Source of the DNA: Mangrovicoccus sp. HB161399 | GTDB taxonomy: Bacteria > Pseudomonadota > Alphaproteobacteria > Rhodobacterales > Rhodobacteraceae | Direction: 5' to 3' | NCBI RefSeq assembly: GCF_013184745.1 | Contig: NZ_JAATVU010000058.1 | Span: 1 to 36,102 of the forward strand | DNA length: 36,102 bases | Part shown: positions 28,602 to 36,102 of the stretch, one piece after another | How the letters are laid out: each line of letters starts with the position of its first letter | Numbering within the stretch: the first letter of the stretch is position 1 | Program-made: the position numbers and the translations under genes | The notes under the pieces: model-generated | What the model was told of the DNA's origin: nothing | The model's database searches: none | The model's input: the letters and a program-made list of their open reading frames with translations, nothing else

Positions 28602-28612
28602 CTGCAACGCAG
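28602..28612. promoter_or_regulatory. CTGC-N3-GCAG site upstream of phaR
   Basis: CTGCAACGCAG, with N3 = AAC, ends 22 bases before the phaR GTG start, between the phaP terminator and the phaR ribosome site. This fits autoregulation of phaR. Confidence 0.6.
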
Positions 28613-28633
28613 CACTTGAAGGGAGGGCTCCGA

Positions 28634-29197
28634 GTGGCCGACAAAGACCAGCCGCTGCTGATAAAGCGATATGCCAGCCGCCGACTCTACAACACCGAAA
28701 CCAGCGATTACGTGACCCTCGAGGATATCGCAGGCTTCATCCGGGAAGGCCGCGAGGTGAAGGTGGTCGATCTCAAGAGCGGCGACGACCTGACCCGGCA
28801 GTACCTCCTGCAGATCATCGCCGAGCACGAGGGCCGCGGCGAGAATGTCCTGCCGATCGCGGTCCTGACCGATCTGGTGCGCAGCTACACGACTTCGGCC
28901 CAGAGCGTCGTGCCGCAATTCCTGGCGATGAGCTTCGACATGCTGCGCGAGGGCCAGTCGAAGATGATGCAGAACATCACCTCCATGCCCAACCCGATGA
29001 TGCCCATTTCCGGCCTCGAGGCGATGAAGCGGCAGCAGCAGGCCTTCCTCTCCTCGATGATTCCGGGCTGGCCCGGCGCCTCCTCCGGACCGGCAAGCGA
29101 GGAGAAGCCCGCACAGAGCGAGACCGAACTGGCCGACATAAAGCGCCAGCTGGCCGATCTGCAGGCCAAGCTGTCCAAGCTCAACGAGCCGGACTGA
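28634..29197 (+). CDS. phaR: PHA synthesis repressor PhaR
   Basis: This 187-residue protein represses phasin and its own gene and is released when it binds PHA polymer. The N-terminal PHB accumulation domain is unmistakable: IKRYASRRLYNTETSDYVTL, then VKVVDLKSGDDLTRQYLLQII. The middle contains QFLAMSFDMLREGQSKMMQ and a Met/Pro-rich linker. The C-terminus is a probable coiled coil (TELADIKRQLADLQAKLSKL). The start is GTG at 28634 with GGGAGGG 6 bases upstream; the frame extends to 28583 but the ribosome site decides. It does not act as a synthase subunit: it lacks that PhaR class's features. Confidence 0.95.
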   Translation: MADKDQPLLIKRYASRRLYNTETSDYVTLEDIAGFIREGREVKVVDLKSGDDLTRQYLLQIIAEHEGRGENVLPIAVLTDLVRSYTTSAQSVVPQFLAMSFDMLREGQSKMMQNITSMPNPMMPISGLEAMKRQQQAFLSSMIPGWPGASSGPASEEKPAQSETELADIKRQLADLQAKLSKLNEPD

Positions 29198-29222
29198 CCC
29201 AGGACCGTCCCGCAGCCGGACC

Positions 29223-30194
29223 ATGGGAGAACCAGCGGGACGAATCACGCTCTGGGCGGTGGAGGTCTTTGCCGCCATCGCCGAAGAGGGCAGCATCTCC
29301 GGCGCGGCGCGGCGGCTGGAGGCCAGTCCCTCGGCGGTCAGCCAGCAGCTGGCCAACCTCGAATCATCCCTTGCCACGCAACTCGTGGACCGCGCCGCGC
29401 GGCCCTTCCGGCTGACGCCCGCGGGCGCGATCTTCCGCCGCCGCGCGCTGAACATCCTCGGCGAGGCGGCGCTGGCGCGGGCCGAGCTGGCCACACGGGA
29501 TCTCAGCCACCTGTCCAACCTGCGCCTCGGCATGATCGAGGATTTCGATGCCGACGTGACGCCGCGCTTCCTTTCCGAGCTGGCCGGCGAACTCGGCAGC
29601 TGCCGCTTCCTGCTGGAGACCGGCGCCAGCCATGCCCTGACCGCGCAGCTTTCGGCACGCTCGCTCGACATGATCGTGGCGGCCGAGATGGGCGGGACGG
29701 AGCCCTGGATGGAGGTCCATCCGCTGCTTGACGAGCCCTTCGTCGCGGTGACGCCCGCCGGGCGGGAGGCCGATCCGGCCAAGCTCGCCGATCTGCCCTT
29801 CATCCACTACACCCAGCGCCACCACATGGGCCGGGCCATTGCCGCCCATCTGGCGCGCCACAACCTGCAGCTGGAGCACCGCTTCGAGCTCGACAGCTAC
29901 CATGCGATCATGGCGCTGGTCTCCGAGGGGGCCGGCTGGACGATTGCCACGCCGCTGGGCGTGCTGCGCGCGCACCGCTTCCTCGACCGCGTGTCGATGT
30001 CGCCGCTGCCGGTGCCGCCGCTGTCGCGCAGCATCGCCCTGACCGCGCGGCGCGGCCTGCTCGGCGAGGTGCCGGGCCGCACGGCGCACAGGCTGCGCCG
30101 GATCATCGGCAGCCTCGTCATCGCCCCGGCCGTCGCCCGCGACCCCTGGCTCGCGCCGCTCCTGCGGCTGAGCGGCCCGGGCGAGGAGCGCTGA
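29223..30194 (+). CDS. LysR-family transcriptional regulator
   Basis: This 323-residue protein has an N-terminal winged HTH (about 9-68), with FAAIAEEGSISGAARRLEASPSAVSQQLANLE, the LysR hallmark. A linker helix and an effector-binding domain (about 95-300) of periplasmic-binding-protein type follow. The effector is unknown. The ATG lies 25 bases after the phaR stop on the same strand, so it may be co-transcribed with phaR; there is no divergently oriented neighbour, which is unusual for LysR regulators. Whether it controls PHA metabolism is an open question. Confidence 0.9.
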   Translation: MGEPAGRITLWAVEVFAAIAEEGSISGAARRLEASPSAVSQQLANLESSLATQLVDRAARPFRLTPAGAIFRRRALNILGEAALARAELATRDLSHLSNLRLGMIEDFDADVTPRFLSELAGELGSCRFLLETGASHALTAQLSARSLDMIVAAEMGGTEPWMEVHPLLDEPFVAVTPAGREADPAKLADLPFIHYTQRHHMGRAIAAHLARHNLQLEHRFELDSYHAIMALVSEGAGWTIATPLGVLRAHRFLDRVSMSPLPVPPLSRSIALTARRGLLGEVPGRTAHRLRRIIGSLVIAPAVARDPWLAPLLRLSGPGEER

Positions 30195-30316
30195 GTCGCC
30201 GTCCGGGGCTGCAATCTTTCCGTTGCGCCGGGCTGCTGCCGCGGGCGCGCTGTGTCCCGCATCCGGCAGGACGCAGCTGACAAGGGTCTGATCCGGCGGG
30301 ACTTTCCAGGGCGGGG

Positions 30317-30351
30317 GCAGCGGCCGCGGATTGAAACATTCCGGCCGCTGC
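30317..30351 (+). terminator. Hairpin between the LysR and YHS genes
   Basis: GCAGCGGCCG (30317-30326) pairs perfectly with CGGCCGCTGC (30342-30351), leaving a 15-base loop. It lies about 120 bases after the LysR stop. No T tract follows; it may be a terminator or a leader structure for the YHS gene. Confidence 0.35.
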
Positions 30352-30447
30352 GCACACATCCCCTCACTGCTCCGCGGGGGCGGCTGCGCGGACGGGGCGT
30401 TCGGACTAGGCTGGAACGAGCTGCACAGAGGCACAGGGAGGCCCGCC

Positions 30448-30978
30448 ATGCACCGTTTCACCCTCCGCCTGGCCGCTGCCGCCATCGCCGCCGCATCGGC
30501 GCTTTCGGCCGCCAGCGCGGGCCCGCAATATGTCGACGGCACCGGCTTTGCCGTCTCCGGCTATGACGTGGTCGCCTATTTCGACCTCGCCCAGGCGCCG
30601 CTCGGCCAGTCCCAGCCCGCGCCGGTCAAGGGGCGCGCCGGCATCACCGCCGAGCATAACGGCGCTGTCTTCGCCTTTTCCAGCGAAGCCAACCGCGACC
30701 GCTTCCTCGCCGATCCGGAGCGCTACGCGCCCCAATTCGACGGCCACTGCGCCTATGGCGTGGCCAAGGGCGGAAAAGTGCCGGGCAATCCGGAACTCTG
30801 GCGGATCGACGGCGGCAAGCTCTATCTCAACATCACCAGCCGCATTGCCCGCAATTGGGAGCGCGACGTGCCGGGCTACCTGGAAGAGGCGGCCGGCGAA
30901 TGGCCTGCGCTGGAACCGGATGCCGCCTCCGCCGATCCGATCCCTCGATTTGAGTCCACCGCGCCGCTGACAGACTGA
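30448..30978 (+). CDS. YHS domain-containing exported protein
   Basis: This 176-residue protein has a Sec signal peptide (MHRFTLRLAAAAIAAASALSA, likely cleaved after SAASA at about 24). The YHS-like domain follows: SGYDVVAYFDLAQAP, then FAFSSEANRDRFLADPERYAPQFDGHCAYGVAKG. The latter is the typical YHS arrangement seen in putative metal-binding periplasmic proteins. A Cys and His in DGHCAYG may bind metal. AGGGAGG precedes the ATG. It is followed at 62 bp by a rhodanese gene and then an esterase, a likely operon of exported proteins. Function unknown. Confidence 0.85.
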   Translation: MHRFTLRLAAAAIAAASALSAASAGPQYVDGTGFAVSGYDVVAYFDLAQAPLGQSQPAPVKGRAGITAEHNGAVFAFSSEANRDRFLADPERYAPQFDGHCAYGVAKGGKVPGNPELWRIDGGKLYLNITSRIARNWERDVPGYLEEAAGEWPALEPDAASADPIPRFESTAPLTD

Positions 30979-31040
30979 ACCGCGCTGCTATGATCCGTCC
31001 CGGGGCTGCAGGTCCCGCCGCCGAGAGGAGACCGCCCGCA

Positions 31041-31520
31041 ATGACGGCCATGACCGCCTCCCGACCTCTGACCCGCCGCTGGCTGATCGCCTGCGGCGCC
31101 GCCGCCTGTGCCGGGGGGGCCGCTGCCCTGGTGCGCCATCACGTTCCGGCGCCCGCATCCGAGGGCAGGCTGCTGACCCCGGAGGAGGCGCAGCAGGCCG
31201 TGCGCGCCGGGGAACTGCTGCTGGTCGACATCCGCCGCCCCGATGAATGGCAGCGCACGGGCATCGCCGAAGGCGCCCACCCGCTCGACCTGCGCCGCCC
31301 GGATTTCGCCGCGGCGCTGGAGGCGCTGGCCGGAGGCGACAGGACGCGCCCCGTCGCGCTGATCTGCGCGGCCGGGGTGCGCTCCCGCCGCGAGGCGGAG
31401 AGGCTTGCGCGCGCGGGCTTCTCTGCGGTGCATGACGTGCCCGAAGGCATGGAAGGCTCCCGCGCGGGTCCCGGCTGGATCGCCCGCGGCCTGCCGCTCG
31501 GTGCCTGGGGCGGGGAGTAG
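31041..31520 (+). CDS. Rhodanese-like protein with N-terminal export signal or anchor
   Basis: This 159-residue protein has an N-terminal segment, SRPLTRRWLIACGAAACAGG, carrying twin arginines before a hydrophobic stretch. It could be a Tat signal or a membrane anchor. The rhodanese domain (about 42-158) keeps the active-site Cys109 in the loop CAAGVRS and the usual LVDIRRPDEWQRTGI start. Rhodaneses move sulfane sulfur, and the acceptor is unknown. GAGAGGAG lies before the ATG at 31041; an in-frame ATG 3 codons later is an alternative. The esterase gene starts 3 bases after its stop, so the two are probably translated together. Confidence 0.88.
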   Translation: MTAMTASRPLTRRWLIACGAAACAGGAAALVRHHVPAPASEGRLLTPEEAQQAVRAGELLLVDIRRPDEWQRTGIAEGAHPLDLRRPDFAAALEALAGGDRTRPVALICAAGVRSRREAERLARAGFSAVHDVPEGMEGSRAGPGWIARGLPLGAWGGE

Positions 31521-31523
31521 CCC

Positions 31524-32324
31524 TTGCGCGCGCTGCTCTTGCTCCTCGCGCTCTGCCTGCCGCTTCCGGCGCTCGCCTGCGGCACGGCGGAGGCGCCCTG
31601 CGAAACCTCGACCGGCCGCTACCTGATCCGCCTTCCCGACGGCACGGCAAAGGGCACGGTTGTCTTCCTCCATGGCCATGGAGGAAGCGCGGAAGGGACC
31701 ATGGCCAATGGCGCGATGGTGCGTGCCGTGCTCGCCCGCGGCTATGCGCTGGCCGCGCCAGAGGGCATGCCGCGGGGCGGGGGGATGGGAAATGCCTGGG
31801 CCTTCCGCGGCGGCGGCCGCGACGAGCCGGCCTATTTCGCCGAGCTCTTCGATCTCCTGGACAGCCGCCACGGCCTGCCGCGGGACAATATCCTCATGGC
31901 GGGGTTCTCGGCGGGGGGCTTCATGACCAGCTACGTCGCCTGCGCCCGGCCGCAGATCGTCCGCGCCTTCGCGCCGGTCTCGGGCGGGTTCTGGCGGCCG
32001 ATGCCGGAGGCCTGCGCCGGACCGGTGCGGCTCTTCCATGCCCATGGCTGGACCGACATGACGGTGCCGCTGGAGGGCCGGTTCCTGCGCAACGGCACGC
32101 TGGCACAGGGCGACATCTTCGCGGGACTGGAGATCTGGCGGCAGGCGAATGGCTGCACCTCGATGCGTCCGGATGCGGCCTCTGCCGAGGGGCCGTTCTG
32201 GCGGCGGAGCTGGACAGGCTGCACGCCCGGATCATCGCTGGAATTCGCGCTCTTTCCGGGCGGCCACATGGTGCCCGAAGGCTGGGTCGGCATGGTGCTG
32301 GACTGGTTCGAGGCATTGCCCTGA
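31524..32324 (+). CDS. LpqC-type esterase / PHB-depolymerase-like family protein
   Basis: This 266-residue exported alpha/beta hydrolase has a signal peptide at 1-19 (RALLLLLALCLPLPALA). It carries the oxyanion segment VVFLHGHGG and a nucleophile elbow GFSAGG with Ser129. Asp (HAHGWTDMTVP) and His (FPGGHMVPEGW) complete the triad. Several cysteines suggest disulfides in the periplasm. The family (esterase_PHB, LpqC) includes feruloyl esterases and polyhydroxybutyrate depolymerases, so the substrate cannot be fixed. The start is TTG at 31524 with GGGGAG upstream, 3 bases after the rhodanese stop. Confidence 0.85.
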   Translation: MRALLLLLALCLPLPALACGTAEAPCETSTGRYLIRLPDGTAKGTVVFLHGHGGSAEGTMANGAMVRAVLARGYALAAPEGMPRGGGMGNAWAFRGGGRDEPAYFAELFDLLDSRHGLPRDNILMAGFSAGGFMTSYVACARPQIVRAFAPVSGGFWRPMPEACAGPVRLFHAHGWTDMTVPLEGRFLRNGTLAQGDIFAGLEIWRQANGCTSMRPDAASAEGPFWRRSWTGCTPGSSLEFALFPGGHMVPEGWVGMVLDWFEALP

Positions 32325-32338
32325 CGCCTGGGCGCCCT

Positions 32339-32371
32339 CCCTCTCCCCGAGGGGGAGAGGGCCGGGGTGAG
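32339..32371. repeat. REP-like palindromic repeat, convergent end
   Basis: CCCTCTCCCC (32339-32348) and GGGGAGAGGG (32352-32361) form a 10-bp stem with loop GAG, followed by CCGGGGTGAG. This resembles the widespread intergenic GGGAGAGGGCCGGGGTGAGGG-type repeat of proteobacteria. It lies between two convergent genes and may end both transcripts. Confidence 0.65.
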
Positions 32372-32375
32372 GGGG

Positions 32376-33356
32376 CTATTCCGCCGGGACCAGCCGGTCG
32401 GCCCAGAGCGCGTCCATCCGCGCCTGGGCGCCTGCCAGGGTCGCGGCCCCGCCCGCGGCCAGCAGCGCCAGCGCCGCAGTGCCGGTCACCGTCGCCTCGG
32501 CAAACGGATCGGCGCGCTCGCCGGTCCAGAGCCGTCCCAGGTCGCCCTTCTGCGGATCGGCATCGGCCAGGCGGCGGGTCTCTTCGATCAGCGGGTCGAC
32601 CGTCTGCTCGTGGACCGCTCCCGCTTCCAGCCCGTAGACCAGGATCTGCTTGGCGGGGTGGCGCTCGAACTCGCCGCCGCCGCCCTTGATCACCATCAGG
32701 TCCTTCTCGCCCAGCAGTGCCGCCGCATCCTGCTGCAGCCCGCGATAGGGCGGGTGGAACACGCCCTGCACGCAGGCCGGGGCTGCGCCCGGGTTCATCG
32801 CGCGCAGCGCCGTGTTGACCGGCGAGCGCAGCCCCAGTTCGTCGCGCAGCCGGACCACGCGCAGCAGCTCCGCATCCATCGCCTCCAGCGGGACATAGGC
32901 GATGCCGTTGGCCTCCAGCGCCATGCGCGCGCCGTCCAGCGTGGTGGCCGCCGCGATCCCGGCCTCGCCCAGATGGGCGCGGACATCGGCATTGGGGTTC
33001 TGGTGGCTGTTCCAGCCATGGATCAGCACCTTCTGCCCGGCCATCGCCACCAGCCGCGCAGCCAGCAGGAACAGCGGCAGCCCGCGCGAGCGGCCCGAGG
33101 CATAGCTCGGCCAGTCGAGTGTGGCGGGCAGCTCCGCCCATGGCGCCAGCCGCGCCCGCATCGCGTCGACGAAACCCGCGATCTCCTCGCCGGTCTCGCC
33201 GCGGTAGCGCATCAGCATCAGGAGCGCGCCGACCGCTTCGGGCGCGGCAGATCCGTCGAGGATCGCGGCCATCGCCTCGCGGGCTTCCTTGCGGTCGAGG
33301 TTGCGCGAACGTCCGGGTCCGCGCCCGAGCGCGCGGACGAGGGGGGCAAGGGTCAC
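32376..33356 (-). CDS. TrpD2/YbiB-like protein (anthranilate phosphoribosyltransferase superfamily)
   Basis: This 326-residue protein has an N-terminal helical domain (RALGRGPGRSRNLDRKEAREAM, then MRYRGETGEEIAGFVDAMR) and a phosphoribosyltransferase-like domain. The latter contains LIHGWNSHQNPN, PVNTALRAMNPG and VFHPPYRGLQQD, then VIKGGGGEFERHP. These recall YbiB/TrpD2, a nucleic-acid-binding relative of TrpD lacking clear catalytic function; often annotated glycosyl transferase family protein. The start is GTG at 33356, overlapping the nasA stop by 3 bases within the shared TCAC (GTGA on the minus strand), so translation is coupled. A role linked to nitrate assimilation is inferred from position. 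Confidence 0.82.
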   Translation of the reverse strand: MTLAPLVRALGRGPGRSRNLDRKEAREAMAAILDGSAAPEAVGALLMLMRYRGETGEEIAGFVDAMRARLAPWAELPATLDWPSYASGRSRGLPLFLLAARLVAMAGQKVLIHGWNSHQNPNADVRAHLGEAGIAAATTLDGARMALEANGIAYVPLEAMDAELLRVVRLRDELGLRSPVNTALRAMNPGAAPACVQGVFHPPYRGLQQDAAALLGEKDLMVIKGGGGEFERHPAKQILVYGLEAGAVHEQTVDPLIEETRRLADADPQKGDLGRLWTGERADPFAEATVTGTAALALLAAGGAATLAGAQARMDALWADRLVPAE

Positions 33357-36010
33357 TGGGCAGCCTCCTGCTGGCGTGTGCTTGTCAGGATAGCACGTAG
33401 TTCCGCCTTGCAGGATCCGCAATTGGTGCCCGCCCGGCAGGCCGCCCCGATCGCGTCGACATCCGCCAGGTTGCCCTTTTCGATGGCGGCGATGATCGTG
33501 TTGACGCCGACCGAGAAACACGAGCAGACGATCGCCCCCTGGTCGGGCTGGTCCTCGCCGGGCCGGCCGGCCAGGACCAGCGCCGGGATGTCGCTGCCGA
33601 GCTGGTTGACCAGGTGGCTGCGCGCCGCCTGCACCGGCTCGGGCGCCGCGAAGAGCGCGGCGACCACGCGGCCTTCCGCCATCAGCGCGACCCTGGCGAT
33701 GCCGCGGGCGGGGTCCGTGACGGTCACCGCCTCGGTCTCCGCCAGGCCGAACAGCTCTCGGGCATAGGCCTCCCAGTCGCCGGGCGCCACGTGATCGGCC
33801 AGCTCGGTCCGCCAGCCCTGGCCGCTGCGCGCCTTGGCCCAGTAGGCGGTCGCGGGACGCGGATCGGCCAGCGAGACGGCGAAGCCGTACCAGGCGGGCC
33901 GGAGCGCGGCGACCTGGACCGGGCTGGCCTTGCTTTCCGGCTGGCCCGAAACCGGGTCGGTATTGGCGGCGACCAGCGTGTCGACGCGGCCGCCGGACGA
34001 GAACTGCCCGGTCCAGTGCATCGGCGCGAAGACCGATCCCGGCGCCGTGCGGTCGGTGACGACCAGCCGCAGCACCGCGCGGCCATGGGCGCTGGCGACC
34101 TCCACCAGGTCGGCGGCGGCCAGCCCCCGCGCCTCGGCATCGGCCGGGTTCATCTCCAGGAAGGGCTCGGCGATATGCTGGCTAAGCCGCTGCGACATGC
34201 CGGTGCGGGTCATGGTGTGCCAGTGGTCGCGCACCCGCCCGGTGTTGAACCGCAGCGGGAAAGCCAGCGACGTGCGCGAGGCCGGCTCCTTCGCCGCCAG
34301 CGGCAGCATCCGTCCGCGCCCGTCCGGGGTGAAGAACCCGCCCTCGGCGAAGAAACGGCCGCCCCGGCGGCCCTTTGCCACCGGCCAGACCTGCGGCGCC
34401 AGCGCGTCGTATTCTGCGTCGCTTACATCCTTCAGCCCGGAAATATCGAAATCCCGCCCGAGCTGGCCGGCGATCTCGGACAGCGCGGCGTATTCGCGGA
34501 AGATCTCGGCCGGGGAGCCGTAGTCGAAGGCCTTGCCCCAGCCCATCTTCTCCGCGACCGCGCAGACCGCCTGCCAGTCATGGCGCGCCTCGCCGGGGGC
34601 GGGCAGGACGGCGCGCTGGCGCGAGATGCAGCGCTCGGAATTGGTGACGGTGCCGGTCTTCTCGCCCCAGCCGGTGGCGGGCAGGAAGACATCGGCCAGC
34701 TTGGCCGTGTCGGTGTCGGCGAACATGTCGGAGACCACGACGAAGGGGCAGGCCGCGATGGCCGCCGCCACGGCATCGGCCTCGGGCATCGACACCACCG
34801 GGTTGGTGCACATGATCCAGAGCGCCTTGATCCGCCCGTCGCCGACGGCGCGGAACATGTCCACGGCCTTCAGCCCGGCCTTTGCGGCGATGGCGGGGGC
34901 GTCCCAGAATTCCTTCACCGCCAGGCGGTGCGCCGCGTCCTCGATGTCGAGATGGCAGGCCAGCATGTTGGCCAGCCCGCCGACCTCGCGCCCGCCCATT
35001 GCATTGGGCTGGCCGGTGACCGAGAACGGCCCCATGCCGGGCTTGCCGATCCGCCCGGTCGCCAGGTGGCAGTTCAGGATCGAATTGACCTTGTCGGCGC
35101 CCGATGTCGACTGGTTCACCCCCTGCGAATAGATCGTCACCACCTTCTCGGTGCGGATCCACAGGTCGTAGAAGGCGCGCAGCTCCTGCCGCGAGAGGCC
35201 GGTGATTTCCGTATCCTCGGTGCTGGCGGCGTCCAGCGCCTCCTCGAAACCCGAGACATGCTCGGCGACATAGGCGGAATCCACCGCGCCCTGCGCCGCG
35301 ATCCGCGCCAGCAGCCCGTTGAACAGCGCCACGTCCGAGCCCGGCGCGACCGCCAGGTGCATGTCCGCCATGTCCGAGCTTGCGGTGCGCCTCGGGTCGA
35401 TGTTGACGATCTTCAGCTCGGGCCGCGCAGATTTCGCCGCGAGGATCCGCTGGTAGAGCACCGGGTGGCACCAGGCGAGGTTGGAGCCGACAAGAACGAT
35501 CAGGTCGGCCTCTTCGAGGTCCTCGTACTGGCCCGGCACCGTATCGGTCCCGAAGGCGCGCTTGTGCCCCGCGACCGAGGAGGCCATGCAGAGCCGCGAG
35601 TTGGTGTCGATGTTGCCGGAGCCGATGAAGCCCTTCATCAGCTTGTTGGCGACGTAGTAATCCTCGGTCAGCAGCTGGCCCGAGACGTAGAAGGCGACGC
35701 TGTCCGGCCCGTGCTCCTCGATGGCGCTGCGGAATTTCCCGGCGATCAGCGCGGCCGCCTCGTCCCAGCCGGCGCGGGCGCCGCCGATCATCGGGACGGT
35801 CGTGCGGCCTTCCAGCGCCAGCGTCTCGCCGAGCGCGGAGCCCTTGGAGCAGAGCTTGCCGCGGTTGGCGGGGTGGTCGGGGTCGCCCTTGACGGCGAGC
35901 CCGCCGGTTCCGTCGGGCGTGACCAGCACGCCGCAGCCGGTGCCGCAATAGGGGCATGTGGTGCGGAAGCAGCCCGGTTTCGGGTCCATCGCGGCATCGG
36001 CGGCAGTCAT
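33353..36010 (-). CDS. nasA: Assimilatory nitrate reductase catalytic subunit NasA
   Basis: This 885-residue cytoplasmic molybdopterin enzyme reduces nitrate to nitrite for nitrogen assimilation. The N-terminal 4Fe-4S ligands are Cys19/22/26/54 (CPYCGTGC and KLCSKG). The Mo-bis-MGD domain includes NSRLCMASSVAG with the likely Mo ligand Cys141, then YSQGVNQSTSG and GQPNAMGGREVG. The molydopterin-binding C-terminal domain starts near 610 (FNTGRVRDHWHTMTRTG). A BFD-type 2Fe-2S domain closes it: CSCFSVG and AGTNCGSC in the last 60 residues. This fits NADH- or ferredoxin-type NasA with internal electron entry. nirD precedes it with an overlapping TGATG. Confidence 0.96.
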   Translation of the reverse strand: MTAADAAMDPKPGCFRTTCPYCGTGCGVLVTPDGTGGLAVKGDPDHPANRGKLCSKGSALGETLALEGRTTVPMIGGARAGWDEAAALIAGKFRSAIEEHGPDSVAFYVSGQLLTEDYYVANKLMKGFIGSGNIDTNSRLCMASSVAGHKRAFGTDTVPGQYEDLEEADLIVLVGSNLAWCHPVLYQRILAAKSARPELKIVNIDPRRTASSDMADMHLAVAPGSDVALFNGLLARIAAQGAVDSAYVAEHVSGFEEALDAASTEDTEITGLSRQELRAFYDLWIRTEKVVTIYSQGVNQSTSGADKVNSILNCHLATGRIGKPGMGPFSVTGQPNAMGGREVGGLANMLACHLDIEDAAHRLAVKEFWDAPAIAAKAGLKAVDMFRAVGDGRIKALWIMCTNPVVSMPEADAVAAAIAACPFVVVSDMFADTDTAKLADVFLPATGWGEKTGTVTNSERCISRQRAVLPAPGEARHDWQAVCAVAEKMGWGKAFDYGSPAEIFREYAALSEIAGQLGRDFDISGLKDVSDAEYDALAPQVWPVAKGRRGGRFFAEGGFFTPDGRGRMLPLAAKEPASRTSLAFPLRFNTGRVRDHWHTMTRTGMSQRLSQHIAEPFLEMNPADAEARGLAAADLVEVASAHGRAVLRLVVTDRTAPGSVFAPMHWTGQFSSGGRVDTLVAANTDPVSGQPESKASPVQVAALRPAWYGFAVSLADPRPATAYWAKARSGQGWRTELADHVAPGDWEAYARELFGLAETEAVTVTDPARGIARVALMAEGRVVAALFAAPEPVQAARSHLVNQLGSDIPALVLAGRPGEDQPDQGAIVCSCFSVGVNTIIAAIEKGNLADVDAIGAACRAGTNCGSCKAELRAILTSTRQQEAAQ

Positions 36011-36102
36011 CAGGCGGCGCTCCTGGCGGCTATTGCTTTTGTGTCGAGCATGAGGCGTCCGTCCTCGATCCTGACCGGGTAGGTGCGGACGACCTCGGTG
36101 TC
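36010..36102 (-). CDS. nirD: Nitrite reductase (NADH) small subunit NirD, C-terminal end only
   Basis: The last 30 codons are in the window, the remainder lying beyond its right edge. They read DTEVVRTYPVRIEDGRLMLD, then a short Ala-rich tail, and TGA overlaps the nasA ATG (TGATG). The YPVRIEDGR segment matches the end of the Rieske-like NirD small subunit, which supports NirB in reducing nitrite to ammonium. Family assignment depends on a short stretch but the nasA context supports it. Confidence 0.75.
   Translation of the reverse strand, partial: DTEVVRTYPVRIEDGRLMLDTKAIAARSAA

Noticed and set aside
27821-29803. 660-residue minus-strand frame across phaP, phaR and the start of the LysR gene
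   Set aside because: It lies opposite three confidently identified plus-strand genes, its translation is low-complexity Ser/Arg/Gly-rich, and it has no conserved domain.
33614-36082. 822-residue plus-strand frame opposite nasA
   Set aside because: It is Gly/Arg/His-rich antisense translation; the real gene is nasA on the minus strand with all its cofactor motifs.

Overview
The window looks like a chromosomal segment of a high-GC alphaproteobacterium, most likely of the Rhodobacteraceae (order Rhodobacterales). This rests on protein character: a COQ9-family protein, the DUF1013/TrcR cell-cycle regulator, a class I PHA locus with PhaP and PhaR, a gltD-first glutamate synthase locus, and a nitrate reductase with a C-terminal BFD-type iron-sulfur domain. 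No genus can be named from the sequence alone.

Layout. Positions 1-760 hold the 3' part of a decayed IS5-family element, followed by a tRNA-Ser(UGA) on the minus strand. From 1.1 to 5.3 kb are mscL, a Nu-class-like GST, an orphan membrane histidine kinase, rpsU and a COQ9-family gene. A quinone oxidoreductase and a small sulfotransferase follow COQ9 closely. At 7.3-10.2 kb are a small secreted protein, trcR, recR and uppP. At 10.4-17.1 kb is glutamate synthase, with a GFA-family gene between gltD and gltB. At 17.2-23.8 kb are a small HTH-like ORF, mtgA, an AlgX/AlgJ-like SGNH protein, a GST, queG and two consecutive NTF2/SnoaL-like genes. At 24.5-29.2 kb is a complete polyhydroxyalkanoate module: phaZ divergent from phaC, then phaP and phaR. 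A LysR regulator and a YHS / rhodanese / LpqC-type esterase run follow. The window ends in the tail of a nitrate-assimilation operon on the minus strand: the nirD end, nasA, and a TrpD2/YbiB-like gene translationally coupled to nasA.

How the genes work together. nirD and nasA reduce nitrate to ammonium, and GltBD assimilates ammonium-derived nitrogen into glutamate. The PHA genes make, coat, regulate and mobilise carbon storage granules. Palindromes of the form CTGC-N3-GCAG, the type of TGC-rich site I recall for PhaR in relatives, lie upstream of phaP (two, one between the predicted -35 and -10) and upstream of phaR (one).

The most interesting unexplained signal is that two further CTGC-N3-GCAG palindromes lie upstream of the uncharacterised secreted protein gene at 7346, about 20 kb away. 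One shares a 13-bp identical core with the phaP site, and the other touches a candidate -10 element. This suggests an unrecognised PhaR-regulon member. I saw no CRISPR array, prophage, secretion system or defence island. Apart from this regulatory link and some unusual gene pairings, the window is mostly housekeeping and metabolic DNA.
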